Positions 40,178 to 49,744 of a stretch of DNA of 64,000 nt are shown in pieces; the stretch's first letter is position 1; every line of letters starts with the position of its first letter. A program made the translations under genes and the position numbers. Source of the DNA: Stappia sediminis (GTDB taxonomy: Bacteria; Pseudomonadota; Alphaproteobacteria; Rhizobiales; Stappiaceae); contig NZ_WUMV01000008.1 of the NCBI RefSeq assembly GCF_009826895.1, positions 372,001 through 436,000 of the forward strand, read 5' to 3'. The notes beneath the pieces are model-generated. The model saw only the letters and a list, made by a program, of their open reading frames with translations. It had not been told where the DNA came from and searched no databases.

Positions 40178-41275
40178 TTAGATGTTTCTGCCGAAGGCCA
40201 GTTCGTCCGAGGCGCGGAACATGTGGCAAAGCTCGTTGGAAACGCCGAGGCTGACTTCATCACCCTCGTTATAGGCCGCATCGCCGGGGATTTTCGCCGT
40301 CACGAGCGAGCCATCGGCAAGTCTTGTGTGCAGCAGATAGGCCTCGCCCAACTGTTCGAGCACATCCACCTTGCCTTTCAAAACGGTATCGGATCCCTCG
40401 GTCCGTGTCGTCAAATGTTCCGGGCGGATGCCAAGAATGACGCTGTCGCCGGCCGACGCACCATCGCCCTTCACCTTCGCCACAGCCGAACCGCCGCCCG
40501 GCAGCCCGACCTTTATCCCCTCCGCGTCGACCGCATCGATTTTTGTGTCGATGAAATTCATTTTCGGTGAGCCGATGAAGCCGGCCACGAAGATGTTGCG
40601 CGGGTGGTGGTAAAGCTCGAGAGGCGGACCGACCTGCTCCACGTTGCCGGCATTCAGCACGACGATCTTGTCGGCAAGCGTCATGGCCTCGACCTGGTCA
40701 TGGGTGACGTAGATCATCGTCACGCCCATCTCCTTGTGAAGCTTGGCGATCTCGATGCGCATCTGCACCCTCAGGGCGGCATCGAGGTTGGACAGCGGTT
40801 CGTCGAACAGAAATACGCGAGGGTTGCGCACGATGGCCCGCCCGATGGCGACACGCTGGCGCTGCCCGCCCGAAAGCTGCTTGGGCAACCGGTCGAGAAG
40901 CGGCGTCAGCTCCAGGATCTCTGCGGCCGCGCGCACGGCCTTGTCGATTTCTTGCCTGCCGGATTTGGCGAGCGTCAGGCCGAAGGCCATGTTCTCGTAG
41001 ACCGTCATATGCGGATAAAGCGCATAGGACTGGAAGACCATGGAAATTCCGCGCTCCTTGGGCGTTTTGGCATTCACGCGTTCGCCACCGATCAAGAGGT
41101 CGCCGCTCGTGATATCCTCCAGCCCCGCAATCAGGCGCAGCAGCGTGGACTTGCCGCAGCCCGACGGCCCCACGAAGACCGCAAATTCTCCGTCGGCGAT
41201 GTCAAGATCCACGCCGCGGATCACCTTCACGGAGCCGAATTGCTTGGTCACGTTCTTGAGGACCACTTGCGCCAT
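40178..41275 (-). CDS. aglK: Alpha-glucoside ABC transporter, ATP-binding protein
   Basis: The 365-residue ATPase belongs to the MalK/UgpC/MsmX group. It has Walker [19 protein letters not shown], signature [15 protein letters not shown], Walker [20 protein letters not shown], and the MalK-type regulatory OB domain after residue 235 (GSPKMNFIDTKID). ATG 41275 follows GGGAGG. It is the last gene of the agl operon, in the order aglE-F-G-A-K known from Sinorhizobium, 99 bases after aglA. It energises import by AglF and AglG. Confidence 0.9.
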   Translation of the reverse strand: MAQVVLKNVTKQFGSVKVIRGVDLDIADGEFAVFVGPSGCGKSTLLRLIAGLEDITSGDLLIGGERVNAKTPKERGISMVFQSYALYPHMTVYENMAFGLTLAKSGRQEIDKAVRAAAEILELTPLLDRLPKQLSGGQRQRVAIGRAIVRNPRVFLFDEPLSNLDAALRVQMRIEIAKLHKEMGVTMIYVTHDQVEAMTLADKIVVLNAGNVEQVGPPLELYHHPRNIFVAGFIGSPKMNFIDTKIDAVDAEGIKVGLPGGGSAVAKVKGDGASAGDSVILGIRPEHLTTRTEGSDTVLKGKVDVLEQLGEAYLLHTRLADGSLVTAKIPGDAAYNEGDEVSLGVSNELCHMFRASDELAFGRNI

Positions 41276-41374
41276 TCCATTCCTCCCGCAGGATCAACCC
41301 TTATTCAGTTGGAAGCGGCTGAATACGAAAAGTTGATCGCTTTCATTTCGTCTCCGTTGCATTTGCCTACCTGA

Positions 41375-43030
41375 TCAAACCCTGAAGAACCCGGCGTCAT
41401 GCCCGTCAAGCCGCAGCGTCGCCTCCTGCACAAGGCCGGAAAAACCATGCCCGTCCAGGGGCGACGGCTGCATGAGATCGCCAAGCGCCACGCTCACCGG
41501 CTCCGCCCCCAGATTGAACGCGCACAGCACCTTTTCGCCCCCCTCTTCGCGCACGAACGCCAGAACCGGCTCCGGCAGGTCGAGGAAACGGATCGAGCCC
41601 TTGCGAAGCGCCATGTTGCGGGACCGCCAGGCGAGAAAGCGGCGCACGCGCGACAGAACGGAACCCGGATCGTTCTTCTGCGCCGAGACAGCATGCACGG
41701 CATGATCGGCCGGCACGGGAAGCCACGGATCGCCGCTTGAAAAGCCGGCGTGCGGCGCGCTGTCGGACCAGGGCATCGGCGTGCGGCACCCGTCCCGGCC
41801 CTTGTACTCGGGCCAGAACTGGCGCCCGTAAGGATCCTGCAGCAATTCATAGGGCACGTCGGCCTCCACGAGGCCGAGTTCCTCCCCCTGGTAGATGCAG
41901 GGGCTTCCCCTGAGCGAGGCGATGAGAGCGACCAGCATCGGAGCGGCACGGCTCGTGTCGTGATCGAGGTTCCAGCGCGAAATCACACGGCGCACATCGT
42001 GGTTGGAAAACGCCCAGCTCGGCCAGCCCGTACCGATCGCCGCCTCGAAATCCTCTACCGTCTTGCGAATGAAAGCGGCTGAGAAGCTTTCCGACAAAAG
42101 GTCGAACGTATAAGCCATGTTGAGGCGCTTTCCGGCCTCTGTGTAAGCCGCCATGGTGGCAAGCGGATCGTGATCGGCACCGATCTCGCCGACGGTGGCA
42201 ATGCCTGAATAGCTGTCGCAAAGCCGCCTCAGGCGCTCCAGAAACGCGAGGTTTTCCGGCTGCGTCTTGTCGTGGATGTGGTCCTGATAGGCGTAAGGGT
42301 TGGACAGCGCGACGCCTGCAACCCTCGCCTTCTCGCCAACCGGCGGGTTGTCCTTCAGGTCCTTGTCGTGAAAGTAGAAGTTGACCGTGTCCAGACGGAA
42401 GCCGTCGACACCGCGGTCCAGCCAGAAACGGGCGGCTTCGAGAACCGCATCCTGAACCTGAGTGTTGTGATAGTTGAGATCCGGCTGGGATTTCAGGAAG
42501 TTATGCAGGTAGTACTGGTGCCGGCGCGTGTCCCACTCCCATGCGGGTCCGCCGAAGACCGAAAGCCAGTTGTTGGGCGGCGTCCCATCCGGCTTCGCAT
42601 CCGCCCAGACATACCAGTCCGCCTTGTCGTTCGTGCGGTTCGACCGGCTTTCGGCAAACCAAGGATGCTGGTCGGAGGTGTGCGAGATGACAAGGTCGAT
42701 CAGCACTTTCAGCCCGCGCTCATGGGCGGCCTCCACCAGCCGGTCGAAATCCGCAAGCGTGCCGAACATCGGGTCGACATCGCAGAAATCCGCGACGTCA
42801 TAGCCGAAATCGTCCATCGGCGAGCGGAAGAACGGCGAGATCCAGATCGCATCGGCACCAAGCTCGGCGATATGGCCGATATGGTCGACAATACCCGGCA
42901 GGTCGCCGATACCGTCGCCGTTCGAATCGGCGAACGAGCGAGGGTAGACCTGGTAGATGACCGCCCCGCGCCACCAGTCTGCCTGGTCGGGCGAGCGGCT
43001 GGCAGCCGGATTTTCTGCATGCGACGACAT
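41375..43030 (-). CDS. aglA: Alpha-glucosidase (GH13)
   Basis: The 551-residue cytoplasmic glucosidase has the four GH13 regions: LIDLVISHTSDQHPWF, nucleophile Asp214 in GFRLDTVNFYF, acid/base Glu282 in TVGEIGAD and Asp345 in AFSNHDVRR. The group (oligo-1,6-glucosidase/alpha-glucosidase, GH13_23-like) hydrolyses sucrose, maltose or trehalose-type glucosides brought in by AglEFGK. ATG 43030 follows AAGGGA, and the permease gene ends 26 bases upstream. The product glucose would enter the Entner-Doudoroff route through glucose-6-phosphate. Confidence 0.94.
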   Translation of the reverse strand: MSSHAENPAASRSPDQADWWRGAVIYQVYPRSFADSNGDGIGDLPGIVDHIGHIAELGADAIWISPFFRSPMDDFGYDVADFCDVDPMFGTLADFDRLVEAAHERGLKVLIDLVISHTSDQHPWFAESRSNRTNDKADWYVWADAKPDGTPPNNWLSVFGGPAWEWDTRRHQYYLHNFLKSQPDLNYHNTQVQDAVLEAARFWLDRGVDGFRLDTVNFYFHDKDLKDNPPVGEKARVAGVALSNPYAYQDHIHDKTQPENLAFLERLRRLCDSYSGIATVGEIGADHDPLATMAAYTEAGKRLNMAYTFDLLSESFSAAFIRKTVEDFEAAIGTGWPSWAFSNHDVRRVISRWNLDHDTSRAAPMLVALIASLRGSPCIYQGEELGLVEADVPYELLQDPYGRQFWPEYKGRDGCRTPMPWSDSAPHAGFSSGDPWLPVPADHAVHAVSAQKNDPGSVLSRVRRFLAWRSRNMALRKGSIRFLDLPEPVLAFVREEGGEKVLCAFNLGAEPVSVALGDLMQPSPLDGHGFSGLVQEATLRLDGHDAGFFRV

Positions 43031-43056
43031 GGATTATCCCTTGATTGCGCTTCCTG

Positions 43057-43890
43057 TCAGCCTTTTACCGCTCCTGCGGTAAGGCCCGAGACGATGCGGC
43101 GCTGGAAGATGAGAACGAGGATGACGACGGGCACAGTGACGATGACCGATGCCGCCATGATGTTGCCCCAGGGAAGCTCGAACTGGCTTGCGCCCGAAAG
43201 GAGTGCGATGGCAACAGGAACGGTGCGCTGTTGCGCCGAAAGCGTGAAGGTGAGCGCGAAGAGGAATTCGTTCCACGCCGCGATGAAGGCAAGCAGTCCT
43301 GTCGTGACCATGGCAGGCCACATCAGCGGCATGAAGATCTTGCTGACGACCGTCCATGGCGATGCGCCGTCGACATAGGCTGCCTCTTCCAGTTCCTTCG
43401 GCAGTTCGCGCATGAAGGTGGTCAGCACCCATACGGTGAAGGGAAGGGTGAGAATGAGGTTTGCAAGGATCAGGCCCGGAAGCGAATTATAGATACCGAG
43501 TGTGCGGATAAGTTCGAACATGCCGGAAAGCACCGCGACCTGCGGGAACATCGAGACGCTGAGGATCGTCAAAAGCAGCAAGCCACGCCCTGTGAACTGC
43601 ACACGGCCCAGCGCATATGCCGCCGTCAGCCCGAGGAAGAGGGAAATCGCCACCACGGTGAAGGCTACGACGACGGAATTCAGGATATTTCGCCCGAAGG
43701 GCTGCTCCGTGAAGACGGAGACATAATTCCTGAAGTCGAAATGGTCGGGCAGGATCGACGCGGTGAAAAGCTCTGAGCCCGAACGGAAGGACGACAGGAT
43801 CGCGTAGTAGAAGGGAAAGACCGCGAATATCGCGATTGCGATCAGGAGTGCCCAGAAAGCGACTTTTCCGACAAGACGTTGCACGCTCAT
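43057..43890 (-). CDS. aglG: Alpha-glucoside ABC transporter, permease
   Basis: The 277-residue inner-membrane permease is of the MalG type, with six membrane segments and the coupling loop ELEEAAYVDGASPWTVVSKI. The ending FQRRIVSGLTAGAVKG is characteristic of the MalG side of carbohydrate importers. The open frame extends far upstream over aglF, but the ATG at 43890 forms an ATGA overlap with the aglF stop, so translation is coupled there. Confidence 0.93.
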   Translation of the reverse strand: MSVQRLVGKVAFWALLIAIAIFAVFPFYYAILSSFRSGSELFTASILPDHFDFRNYVSVFTEQPFGRNILNSVVVAFTVVAISLFLGLTAAYALGRVQFTGRGLLLLTILSVSMFPQVAVLSGMFELIRTLGIYNSLPGLILANLILTLPFTVWVLTTFMRELPKELEEAAYVDGASPWTVVSKIFMPLMWPAMVTTGLLAFIAAWNEFLFALTFTLSAQQRTVPVAIALLSGASQFELPWGNIMAASVIVTVPVVILVLIFQRRIVSGLTAGAVKG

Positions 43891-44822
43891 TTCACCTCCT
43901 CCCCGAGACGGACCTTGCCGACGGTCAGCGTCAGCACCACGAGTACGGCGATGATCATGAAAAGCATGGTCGAGGCGGCCGAACCGTAGCCGACCTCCTG
44001 GAAATCGACCAGTTGCTGGCGCGCGTAGACCGACATGGTCATGGTTTCGCGCGAGTTGGAGGTCAGCACGTAGATCAGGTCGAAGATGCGCAGCGCATCG
44101 AGGCCGCGGAAGATGAGCGCGACGACCAGCGCCGGGCGGATAAGCGGCAGCGTCACCTTGAAGAAAACCTTGACCGGGTGAATGCCGTCGACCTTTGCCG
44201 CCTCGTAGCAGTCGGTCGGCAGGATCTGCAGCCCGGCCAGGATCAGGAGCGCCATGAAAGGCGTCGTCTTCCACACATCCACCATGATGACCGCCCACAT
44301 GGCGGTGTCGGGCGAGGCGGTCCAGGCGATGGGCGCGGAAATGATGCCGATGCCGATTAGGATTTCATTGAGGATGCCGAACTGGTCGTGCAGCATCCAG
44401 CCCCACATCTTGGCGGAAACGATCGTCGGGATCGCCCAGGGGATCAGGATCGCGGCGCGCAGGTATCCGCGCCCCTTGAACGCGGTGTTGAGCGTCAACG
44501 CCACGATCATGCCGAGCACGGTCTCAAGCGCGACGGAAACCACCGTGAACCAGATCGTGTTCCAGACGGCGTTCCACCAGTCGGGATCGACGAGCAGGCC
44601 GTACCATTCGCCTTCGTAGTACTCCAGGAAGTTCGCGAAGCCGATGAAGCGCGTGTCGTCGAGCGCGGAAAGATTGGCGTCGGTGAAGGCGAAATAGATC
44701 GTGCGGATCAGCGGCCATCCGGCGACCAGCGCCAGGACGATCATCATCGGCGTCAGGAATATCCAGGCGGATCTGACACGCGCACGAGTGAGTTCCGACG
44801 CACTGCCTGCGGCAACGGACAT
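43887..44822 (-). CDS. aglF: Alpha-glucoside ABC transporter, permease
   Basis: The 311-residue permease is of the MalF type. It has six membrane segments beginning at SAWIFLTPMMIVLALVAGWPL, and the coupling loop DCYEAAKVDGIHPVKVFFKV. It partners AglG to form the pore for alpha-glucosides. It is the second gene of the agl operon; 89 bases containing a GC-rich hairpin separate it from aglE. Confidence 0.93.
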   Translation of the reverse strand: MSVAAGSASELTRARVRSAWIFLTPMMIVLALVAGWPLIRTIYFAFTDANLSALDDTRFIGFANFLEYYEGEWYGLLVDPDWWNAVWNTIWFTVVSVALETVLGMIVALTLNTAFKGRGYLRAAILIPWAIPTIVSAKMWGWMLHDQFGILNEILIGIGIISAPIAWTASPDTAMWAVIMVDVWKTTPFMALLILAGLQILPTDCYEAAKVDGIHPVKVFFKVTLPLIRPALVVALIFRGLDALRIFDLIYVLTSNSRETMTMSVYARQQLVDFQEVGYGSAASTMLFMIIAVLVVLTLTVGKVRLGEEVK

Positions 44823-44870
44823 GGCCGCCCCCTTTCGGTTTCGCGAAAGTCCGGATCTTGAAACTGAACC

Positions 44871-44901
44871 CCGGCGCCGCCCAAATGCCGGACGGCGCCG
44901 G
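44871..44901 (-). other. Intercistronic stem-loop between aglE and aglF
   Basis: Arms CCGGCGCCG (44871-44879) and CGGCGCCGG (44893-44901) are perfectly complementary around a 13-base loop, ten bases after the aglE stop on the minus strand. There is no U-tract. Confidence 0.68.
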
Positions 44902-44911
44902 CCGATCGCAG

Positions 44912-46183
44912 TTACCAGCCGCGCCGGCTCATGCGCTTGAGAGAGCTTTCGAGATCGGAAAGCGCATCTTCAGGAGATTTCGTGCCCGATAACACGGCGT
45001 GCGTTTCGTTCCAGAACTCGTTGGAAACCTGATTATAGGCCGTTCCCGTCACGCGCGACGGCCGCGCGACCGCATTGACGAACGTGTCATAGAGTTCGCC
45101 GAAGAAAGGGTTGGCCTCAAGCACCTGCTTGTCCTCGTAAAGCGCTGCGATCGTCGGATTGTATGCGCCTTTCACGGCGCGCCGCTTCTGCTCGTCGTAG
45201 CTCGTCAGATACATGACGAGATCGGCGGCGACTTCCGGATTTGCGGAATATTTGGAGACCGCAAGCTGCCAGCCGCCGAGCGTACCCGTGTGCTTGCCGT
45301 CGCTACCGCCTTTCGGCAGGGCGGCGACACCGATCTTGCCTTTCACCGGACTGTCTTCCGAATTGCCCAGCGCCCATGCGTAAGGCCAGTTGCGCATGAA
45401 GACCGCATTTCCGGACTGGAAGACGCCGCGCGCTTCCTCTTCCGCGTAGTTGAGAACGCCTTCCGGCGCGATATTGCCCACCCAGCTTCCGGCAAGCTTC
45501 AGCGCGGCCAGGGCGTTCTCGTTGTTGACCGTCACATCGCCTTCCCCGTTGACGATCGTCCCGCCGCCATAGGCGTCGATCCATTCCAGAGCGTCGCACG
45601 TCAGCCCCTCGTAGGCCTTGCCCTGGAAGACGAAGCCCCACATGCCGGTATTGCCCTCGCCACGCTCGGAATCCTGGACCCTCTTGGCGATTTCCGTCAT
45701 TTCGTCCCAGGTTTGCGGGACGCTTTCGCCATATTTCTCCAGAAGGTCGGCGCGATAATAGAGGACGCCGGCATCCGTGAACCACGGCATGGCGACGAGT
45801 TGACCGTCGACCGTGTTGTTTTCGATGATCGAGGGGAAATGCTCCTTCTCCACTCCGCCGGAGTAAGGCGCCAGATCGATGAAATGCGAACCGAGAATGC
45901 CGGGCCAGATAACGTCGATCTGGAAGACGTCGATATCGCCGGCTCCGGCGGCGAGAAGCTGCTGGTAGAGCGCCAAGCGTTCGGTCGTCGAGTTCGGCGT
46001 CGAGACGATGACGACCTCGTTGCCCGTCTTTTGTGCCCATGCGTCGGCCGCCTCGCGGCAAAGTTCGAGCTCCTGACCGACCGCGCCGCAGGAAATGGAA
46101 ACGCTTGCGGCCGATGCCGGGCTCGCCATCAAAGCCGCTGCAAGCGTCATTGCGGATGCGCCGAACAATGCTTGGAATTTCAT
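44912..46183 (-). CDS. aglE: Alpha-glucoside ABC transporter, substrate-binding protein
   Basis: The 423-residue periplasmic protein has a Sec signal ending SPASA near residue 25 and the MalE-like SBP_bac_1 fold. Typical regions are DIDVFQIDVIWPGILGSH, VAMPWFTDAGVLYYRADLL and FMRNWPYAWALG. The frame extends 73 codons upstream through the operator region, but the signal peptide starts at the ATG at 46183 behind GGGAGGAGA. It is the first gene of the agl operon and is divergent from its regulator gene. Confidence 0.93.
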   Translation of the reverse strand: MKFQALFGASAMTLAAALMASPASAASVSISCGAVGQELELCREAADAWAQKTGNEVVIVSTPNSTTERLALYQQLLAAGAGDIDVFQIDVIWPGILGSHFIDLAPYSGGVEKEHFPSIIENNTVDGQLVAMPWFTDAGVLYYRADLLEKYGESVPQTWDEMTEIAKRVQDSERGEGNTGMWGFVFQGKAYEGLTCDALEWIDAYGGGTIVNGEGDVTVNNENALAALKLAGSWVGNIAPEGVLNYAEEEARGVFQSGNAVFMRNWPYAWALGNSEDSPVKGKIGVAALPKGGSDGKHTGTLGGWQLAVSKYSANPEVAADLVMYLTSYDEQKRRAVKGAYNPTIAALYEDKQVLEANPFFGELYDTFVNAVARPSRVTGTAYNQVSNEFWNETHAVLSGTKSPEDALSDLESSLKRMSRRGW

Positions 46184-46348
46184 GATGCTCTCCTCCCAAC
46201 TGGGACCCTTTTCGAGGCAGTCGCCACTCCCCGGATCCGGCGCCCAGACTGAACGCTTGCGATGTCCGAATTCGGGCGGTTCGCGGATCGGCGGCTCCAT
46301 GCCGGGCCGGGCGAGCGGAACCGAATTTCGACCGCAAATGCATCCCTT

Positions 46349-46360
46349 CAAAGCGCTTTG
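46349..46360. promoter_or_regulatory. LacI-type operator 1 (AglR)
   Basis: CAAAGCGCTTTG is a perfect palindrome with a central CG, preceded by TT as in the second site. It lies about 165 bases upstream of the aglE start and probably acts on the agl promoter. Confidence 0.72.
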
Positions 46361-46532
46361 GATAAAGCATAAGTGCATCATCGAGAGTGAGTCAACTGGC
46401 ACTTTTGCGAAGACAATCGAAAAAATGGTACTTTTCTGCTAGTTTCCTGTTGCCGTTCAATGTATTTCCGGCAATCATAAAATCGATCAGGAAGCGTCCT
46501 GCGGCGCACAAATTCATGCTGCAGGCGCGAAA

Positions 46533-46548
46533 TTCAAAGCGCTTTGAA
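46533..46548. promoter_or_regulatory. LacI-type operator 2 (AglR autoregulation)
   Basis: TTCAAAGCGCTTTGAA is a 16-bp perfect palindrome ending six bases before the aglR ATG. At this position, bound repressor would block the aglR message or its leader, so autoregulation is likely. Confidence 0.75.
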
Positions 46549-46554
46549 GAAAAT

Positions 46555-47574
46555 ATGAAACTCAAGGACCTCGCCGAACACCTGCAACTTTCGCAAACGA
46601 CGGTCTCGCGCGCGCTCAACGGATACCCGGAAGTTGCCGAGGAAACGCGACAGCGCATCGTCGAAGCCGCAAGGCAGTTCGGCTACAGGCCGAATGCCGC
46701 CGCCAGGCGCCTGGCGACCGGGCGAACGGGCAGTGTCGCGATCCTGTTTCCCGCCGAGCGCAACCTGCTCGTCGACCCGCATTTTTCCGATTTTCTCGCA
46801 GGTCTCGCGGAGAAATTCGGCGAAGCCGACATGGACCTTTCTCTCAAGGCCACGCGCAAGGCGGATGAACTGGAAACCTATCGGCGCCTCACCACGATGG
46901 GCCGGGTCGACGGCTTCATCGTTTCTTCGCCGCGCAGCCATGACGAGCGCCTGTCCCTCCTGGCCGGGCTCAATGTCCCCTTCGCCGTTCACGGACGCTC
47001 GCAGGATGGACTGACCTTTCCTTTTTTCGATATCGACAACGAAGGCGCTTTCAGGCGCGCGACGGATCTGCTGCTCGACCTCGGCCACGAGCGCATCGCC
47101 CTATTGAACGGCATCAGGGACCTCAATTTCGCCAGGGCGCGCGAGGAAGGCTTCCGCTCTGCTCTCGCCGAACGCGGCATATCCGCCGAACCGGAGCTGA
47201 TTTTCAACGGCCCCATGGTGGAAGAACTGGGCTACCGCCAGACGTGCCGCCTGATCGACCGGCCTTCCCGGCCGACCGCACTACTTGCCGCAAGCGTTCT
47301 GCTTGCTTTCGGCGCCTACCGGGCAGCGCGGGACCGCGGACTTGCGATCGGGAAGGACATTTCGATCATCGCACATGACGACGGCCTGCCCTTCCTCAAG
47401 GCGGAAACGCTGGAGCCGCCACTCGCGGCAACCGTATCTTCCATCAGGAACGGCGGATACAGGCTCGCCGAAATCCTGCTGGAACGGATCGCGGGCAAAC
47501 CTGTGAGCGAGTTGCAGGAGATCGCGCCGGTCGATCTCGTCTTCCGCTCTTCCGTTGGCTCGGCCAGGAAGTAA
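46555..47574 (+). CDS. aglR: LacI-family repressor of alpha-glucoside use
   Basis: The 339-residue regulator has an N-terminal LacI helix-turn-helix (MKLKDLAEHLQLSQTTVSRA) with hinge helix PNAAARRLATGR, then a periplasmic-binding-protein-like sugar domain. The frame is open for 56 codons upstream, but the helix-turn-helix begins at the ATG at 46555, so I start there. It is divergent from aglE across two matching operators, and it ends four bases from the convergent ATPase gene of the galactoside system. Confidence 0.93.
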   Translation: MKLKDLAEHLQLSQTTVSRALNGYPEVAEETRQRIVEAARQFGYRPNAAARRLATGRTGSVAILFPAERNLLVDPHFSDFLAGLAEKFGEADMDLSLKATRKADELETYRRLTTMGRVDGFIVSSPRSHDERLSLLAGLNVPFAVHGRSQDGLTFPFFDIDNEGAFRRATDLLLDLGHERIALLNGIRDLNFARAREEGFRSALAERGISAEPELIFNGPMVEELGYRQTCRLIDRPSRPTALLAASVLLAFGAYRAARDRGLAIGKDISIIAHDDGLPFLKAETLEPPLAATVSSIRNGGYRLAEILLERIAGKPVSELQEIAPVDLVFRSSVGSARK

Positions 47575-47578
47575 GCCT

Positions 47579-48658
47579 CTATCTCAGCCGCAATCCGCCT
47601 TCGTCGAACACGCGGACATCGCTCAGGCTGAAAGCCGCCTCGACCTTTTCGCCAACCCGGTGAGTGTCGTAACCACGCCGCTCCAGCACGACGATCTCGC
47701 CATCCGGCAAACGCCCGTGAACGTAGGACGTCCCACCCAGGTGCTCGATCACCTCCACGGTAAGCGGCAGGCTGACATCGGCATCTGCGGGCTTGTCCAT
47801 ATGCTCCGGGCGAATGCCGATGCGGATCGGCATGCCGGACTTGAGCGCTTCGCCTTCGATCGGCAGGTCCAGCGTCGGCCCGTCGCCGCCGAGTCGGACA
47901 CGTCCTGAACCACCATCGGTCGCAATCGCATTCAGGAAGTTCATCTTCGGCGAGCCGATAAAGCCGGCGACAAAGGCATTGGCCGGGTTTTCGTAAAGTT
48001 CCAACGGCGTTCCGAATTGCTCGACGCGTCCTTCGCGCAGAACCACGATCTTGTCGGCCAGCGTCATCGCCTCCGTCTGGTCGTGGGTGACGTAGATCAT
48101 CGTGCTGCCAAGCTCGCGGTGAAGCTTGGCGATCTCCACACGCATCTGGACGCGAAGTTCCGCATCGAGGTTCGAAAGCGGCTCGTCGAACAGGAAAACA
48201 CGCGGATTCCTGACAATCGCCCGTCCGATGGCAACCCGCTGACGCTGCCCGCCGGAAAGTTGAGACGGCTTGCGCGCAAGCAACGCGTCGAGCTGCAGAA
48301 TTTCCGAGGCGCGGTGAACGCGCTCGGCGATTTCAGCCTTCGGCGCCCCGGTCATCCTCAGGCCGAAGCTCATGTTTTCTTCAACCGTCATGTGCGGATA
48401 GAGCGCATAGGACTGGAACACCATGGCCACCCCGCGCTTGGCGGGGTCGGTTTCGTTCACCCGCTCGCCGCCGATCGTAACCTCGCCGGACGTGACATCC
48501 TCAAGGCCTGCGATCATGCGCAGCAGCGTGGACTTGCCACAGCCGGAAGGTCCGACGAAAACGACGAAATCGCCGTCCTCGATCTGAAGGTCGACGCCAT
48601 GGATGACGTCCGTCGTACCGAAGGCCTTGCGCACCTGATTGAGCTCAACCCGGGCCAT
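47579..48658 (-). CDS. Sugar ABC transporter ATP-binding protein of the galactoside system
   Basis: The 359-residue ATPase is of the MalK/UgpC group: Walker [19 protein letters not shown], signature [15 protein letters not shown], Walker [20 protein letters not shown], and C-terminal MalK-type OB domain. It is clearly paralogous to AglK at 40178. ATG 48658 lies seven bases after GGGAGG; the ATG five codons earlier overlaps that site. It follows the IclR regulator gene by 39 bases on the same strand and should energise the divergently encoded permeases at 51071-52839, which have no other ATPase. Confidence 0.88.
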   Translation of the reverse strand: MARVELNQVRKAFGTTDVIHGVDLQIEDGDFVVFVGPSGCGKSTLLRMIAGLEDVTSGEVTIGGERVNETDPAKRGVAMVFQSYALYPHMTVEENMSFGLRMTGAPKAEIAERVHRASEILQLDALLARKPSQLSGGQRQRVAIGRAIVRNPRVFLFDEPLSNLDAELRVQMRVEIAKLHRELGSTMIYVTHDQTEAMTLADKIVVLREGRVEQFGTPLELYENPANAFVAGFIGSPKMNFLNAIATDGGSGRVRLGGDGPTLDLPIEGEALKSGMPIRIGIRPEHMDKPADADVSLPLTVEVIEHLGGTSYVHGRLPDGEIVVLERRGYDTHRVGEKVEAAFSLSDVRVFDEGGLRLR

Positions 48659-48697
48659 TGAATTTCCTCCCAAAGTCTTTTTGAAGCCGCCGTATTT

Positions 48698-49534
48698 TCA
48701 ACGATCGAGAAATTGGATCTCCGCGGCTCGTGCAATGCGATGCGCGGTTTCCTTCAAGCTCGGCACCGCCGCCTCCAGCTTTTCGGGCGAGCCCGCATTC
48801 GTTGTCGTCGTGACCGAAAGGCCGCCGATCAATGCCTTCTCCCGCGACAGGATCGGCACGGCAACGCAGATGATCGAGGGTTCATGCTCTTCGTCGTCGA
48901 AGGCGTAGCCGCGCTCGCGGATTTTGGCCAGTTCCGCCTCCAATGCGGCGCGGTCCGCAATGGTTTTGGGCGTATGACGATGAAAGGCCTGGCGGTCCAA
49001 TGCCTCGCGAAGCCGCTCCGGCGAAAGGCTTGCCAGCATCGCCTTGCCGATGCCCGTGCAATAGGCGGGACCGATGCGCCCCGGACGGGAAAACATCTCG
49101 ATCCCGTGAATGCGGTTACGCTTGTCGAGATAAAGCACCTGGCCATTTTCCAGACAGCCGAGATGAACGGTCATGCCGAGTTCCGCCGAAAGCCCTTCGA
49201 CGTATGGGCCGCCGACCTGCGCAAGCGAAGCGTCCTGCCATGCTCCGTGAGCGAGCCTGATCAGGCGAAGTCCGAGGCGGTAACGCTGTGCGCGCACGTC
49301 ATGAATAACCATTCCCTCATGCTCGAGCTGCCGCAAAAGCCGGTGAAGTGTCGCCTTGGGAAAGCCGCTTGCTCGCTGCAGGTCGGAAAACCGTACCTGC
49401 CCCTCGCTCGCCGCCATGGCATCCAGAAGGAAAAACGCCTTGGAAATGGGACTGGAAAGGTCTCCGGCGATCGAAACGCCTGCTTCCGCGGCCGTTCCCT
49501 TATCGCTCGCGCGTCCTTCCCGGTCGTCTTTCAT
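48698..49534 (-). CDS. IclR family transcriptional regulator
   Basis: The 278-residue protein has an N-terminal winged helix (about residues 30-90, FSDLQRASGFPKATLHRLLRQL) and a C-terminal IclR effector domain (about 100-275), with GPAYCTGIGKAMLASL and SIICVAVPILSRE. It probably controls the divergent galactoside operon in response to a sugar or 2-keto-3-deoxy acid. The regulator is transcribed with the transporter ATPase gene, an uncommon pairing that would link ATPase level to regulator level. Confidence 0.88.
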   Translation of the reverse strand: MKDDREGRASDKGTAAEAGVSIAGDLSSPISKAFFLLDAMAASEGQVRFSDLQRASGFPKATLHRLLRQLEHEGMVIHDVRAQRYRLGLRLIRLAHGAWQDASLAQVGGPYVEGLSAELGMTVHLGCLENGQVLYLDKRNRIHGIEMFSRPGRIGPAYCTGIGKAMLASLSPERLREALDRQAFHRHTPKTIADRAALEAELAKIRERGYAFDDEEHEPSIICVAVPILSREKALIGGLSVTTTTNAGSPEKLEAAVPSLKETAHRIARAAEIQFLDR

Positions 49535-49744
49535 CGAAATGCTCCTGCCGTCTTGACAGTCCTAATTGCCCTTCTTAGGATTTTCAATAGTCGAAACTTA
49601 GTTCCATTGAATGAGACTATCTGTTTGAAGTCAAGCGGAACCCCTGGATGTTTTGACGCTTGTTTCGACGCATTGTTTTGAAATCGAGAGAACGAGCCCG
49701 GCAGCGCCGGGAATCACGCCGCGCCAGCGGCATCGGGAGGAAAC

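Larger units (their letters stand above)
46184..46554. promoter_or_regulatory. Divergent control region of aglE and aglR
   Basis: These 371 bases hold no gene. They must contain the promoters for the agl operon (minus strand) and for aglR (plus strand). Two copies of a LacI-type operator are present, at 46349-46360 and 46533-46548. Their 184-bp separation would permit looping. Confidence 0.75.
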
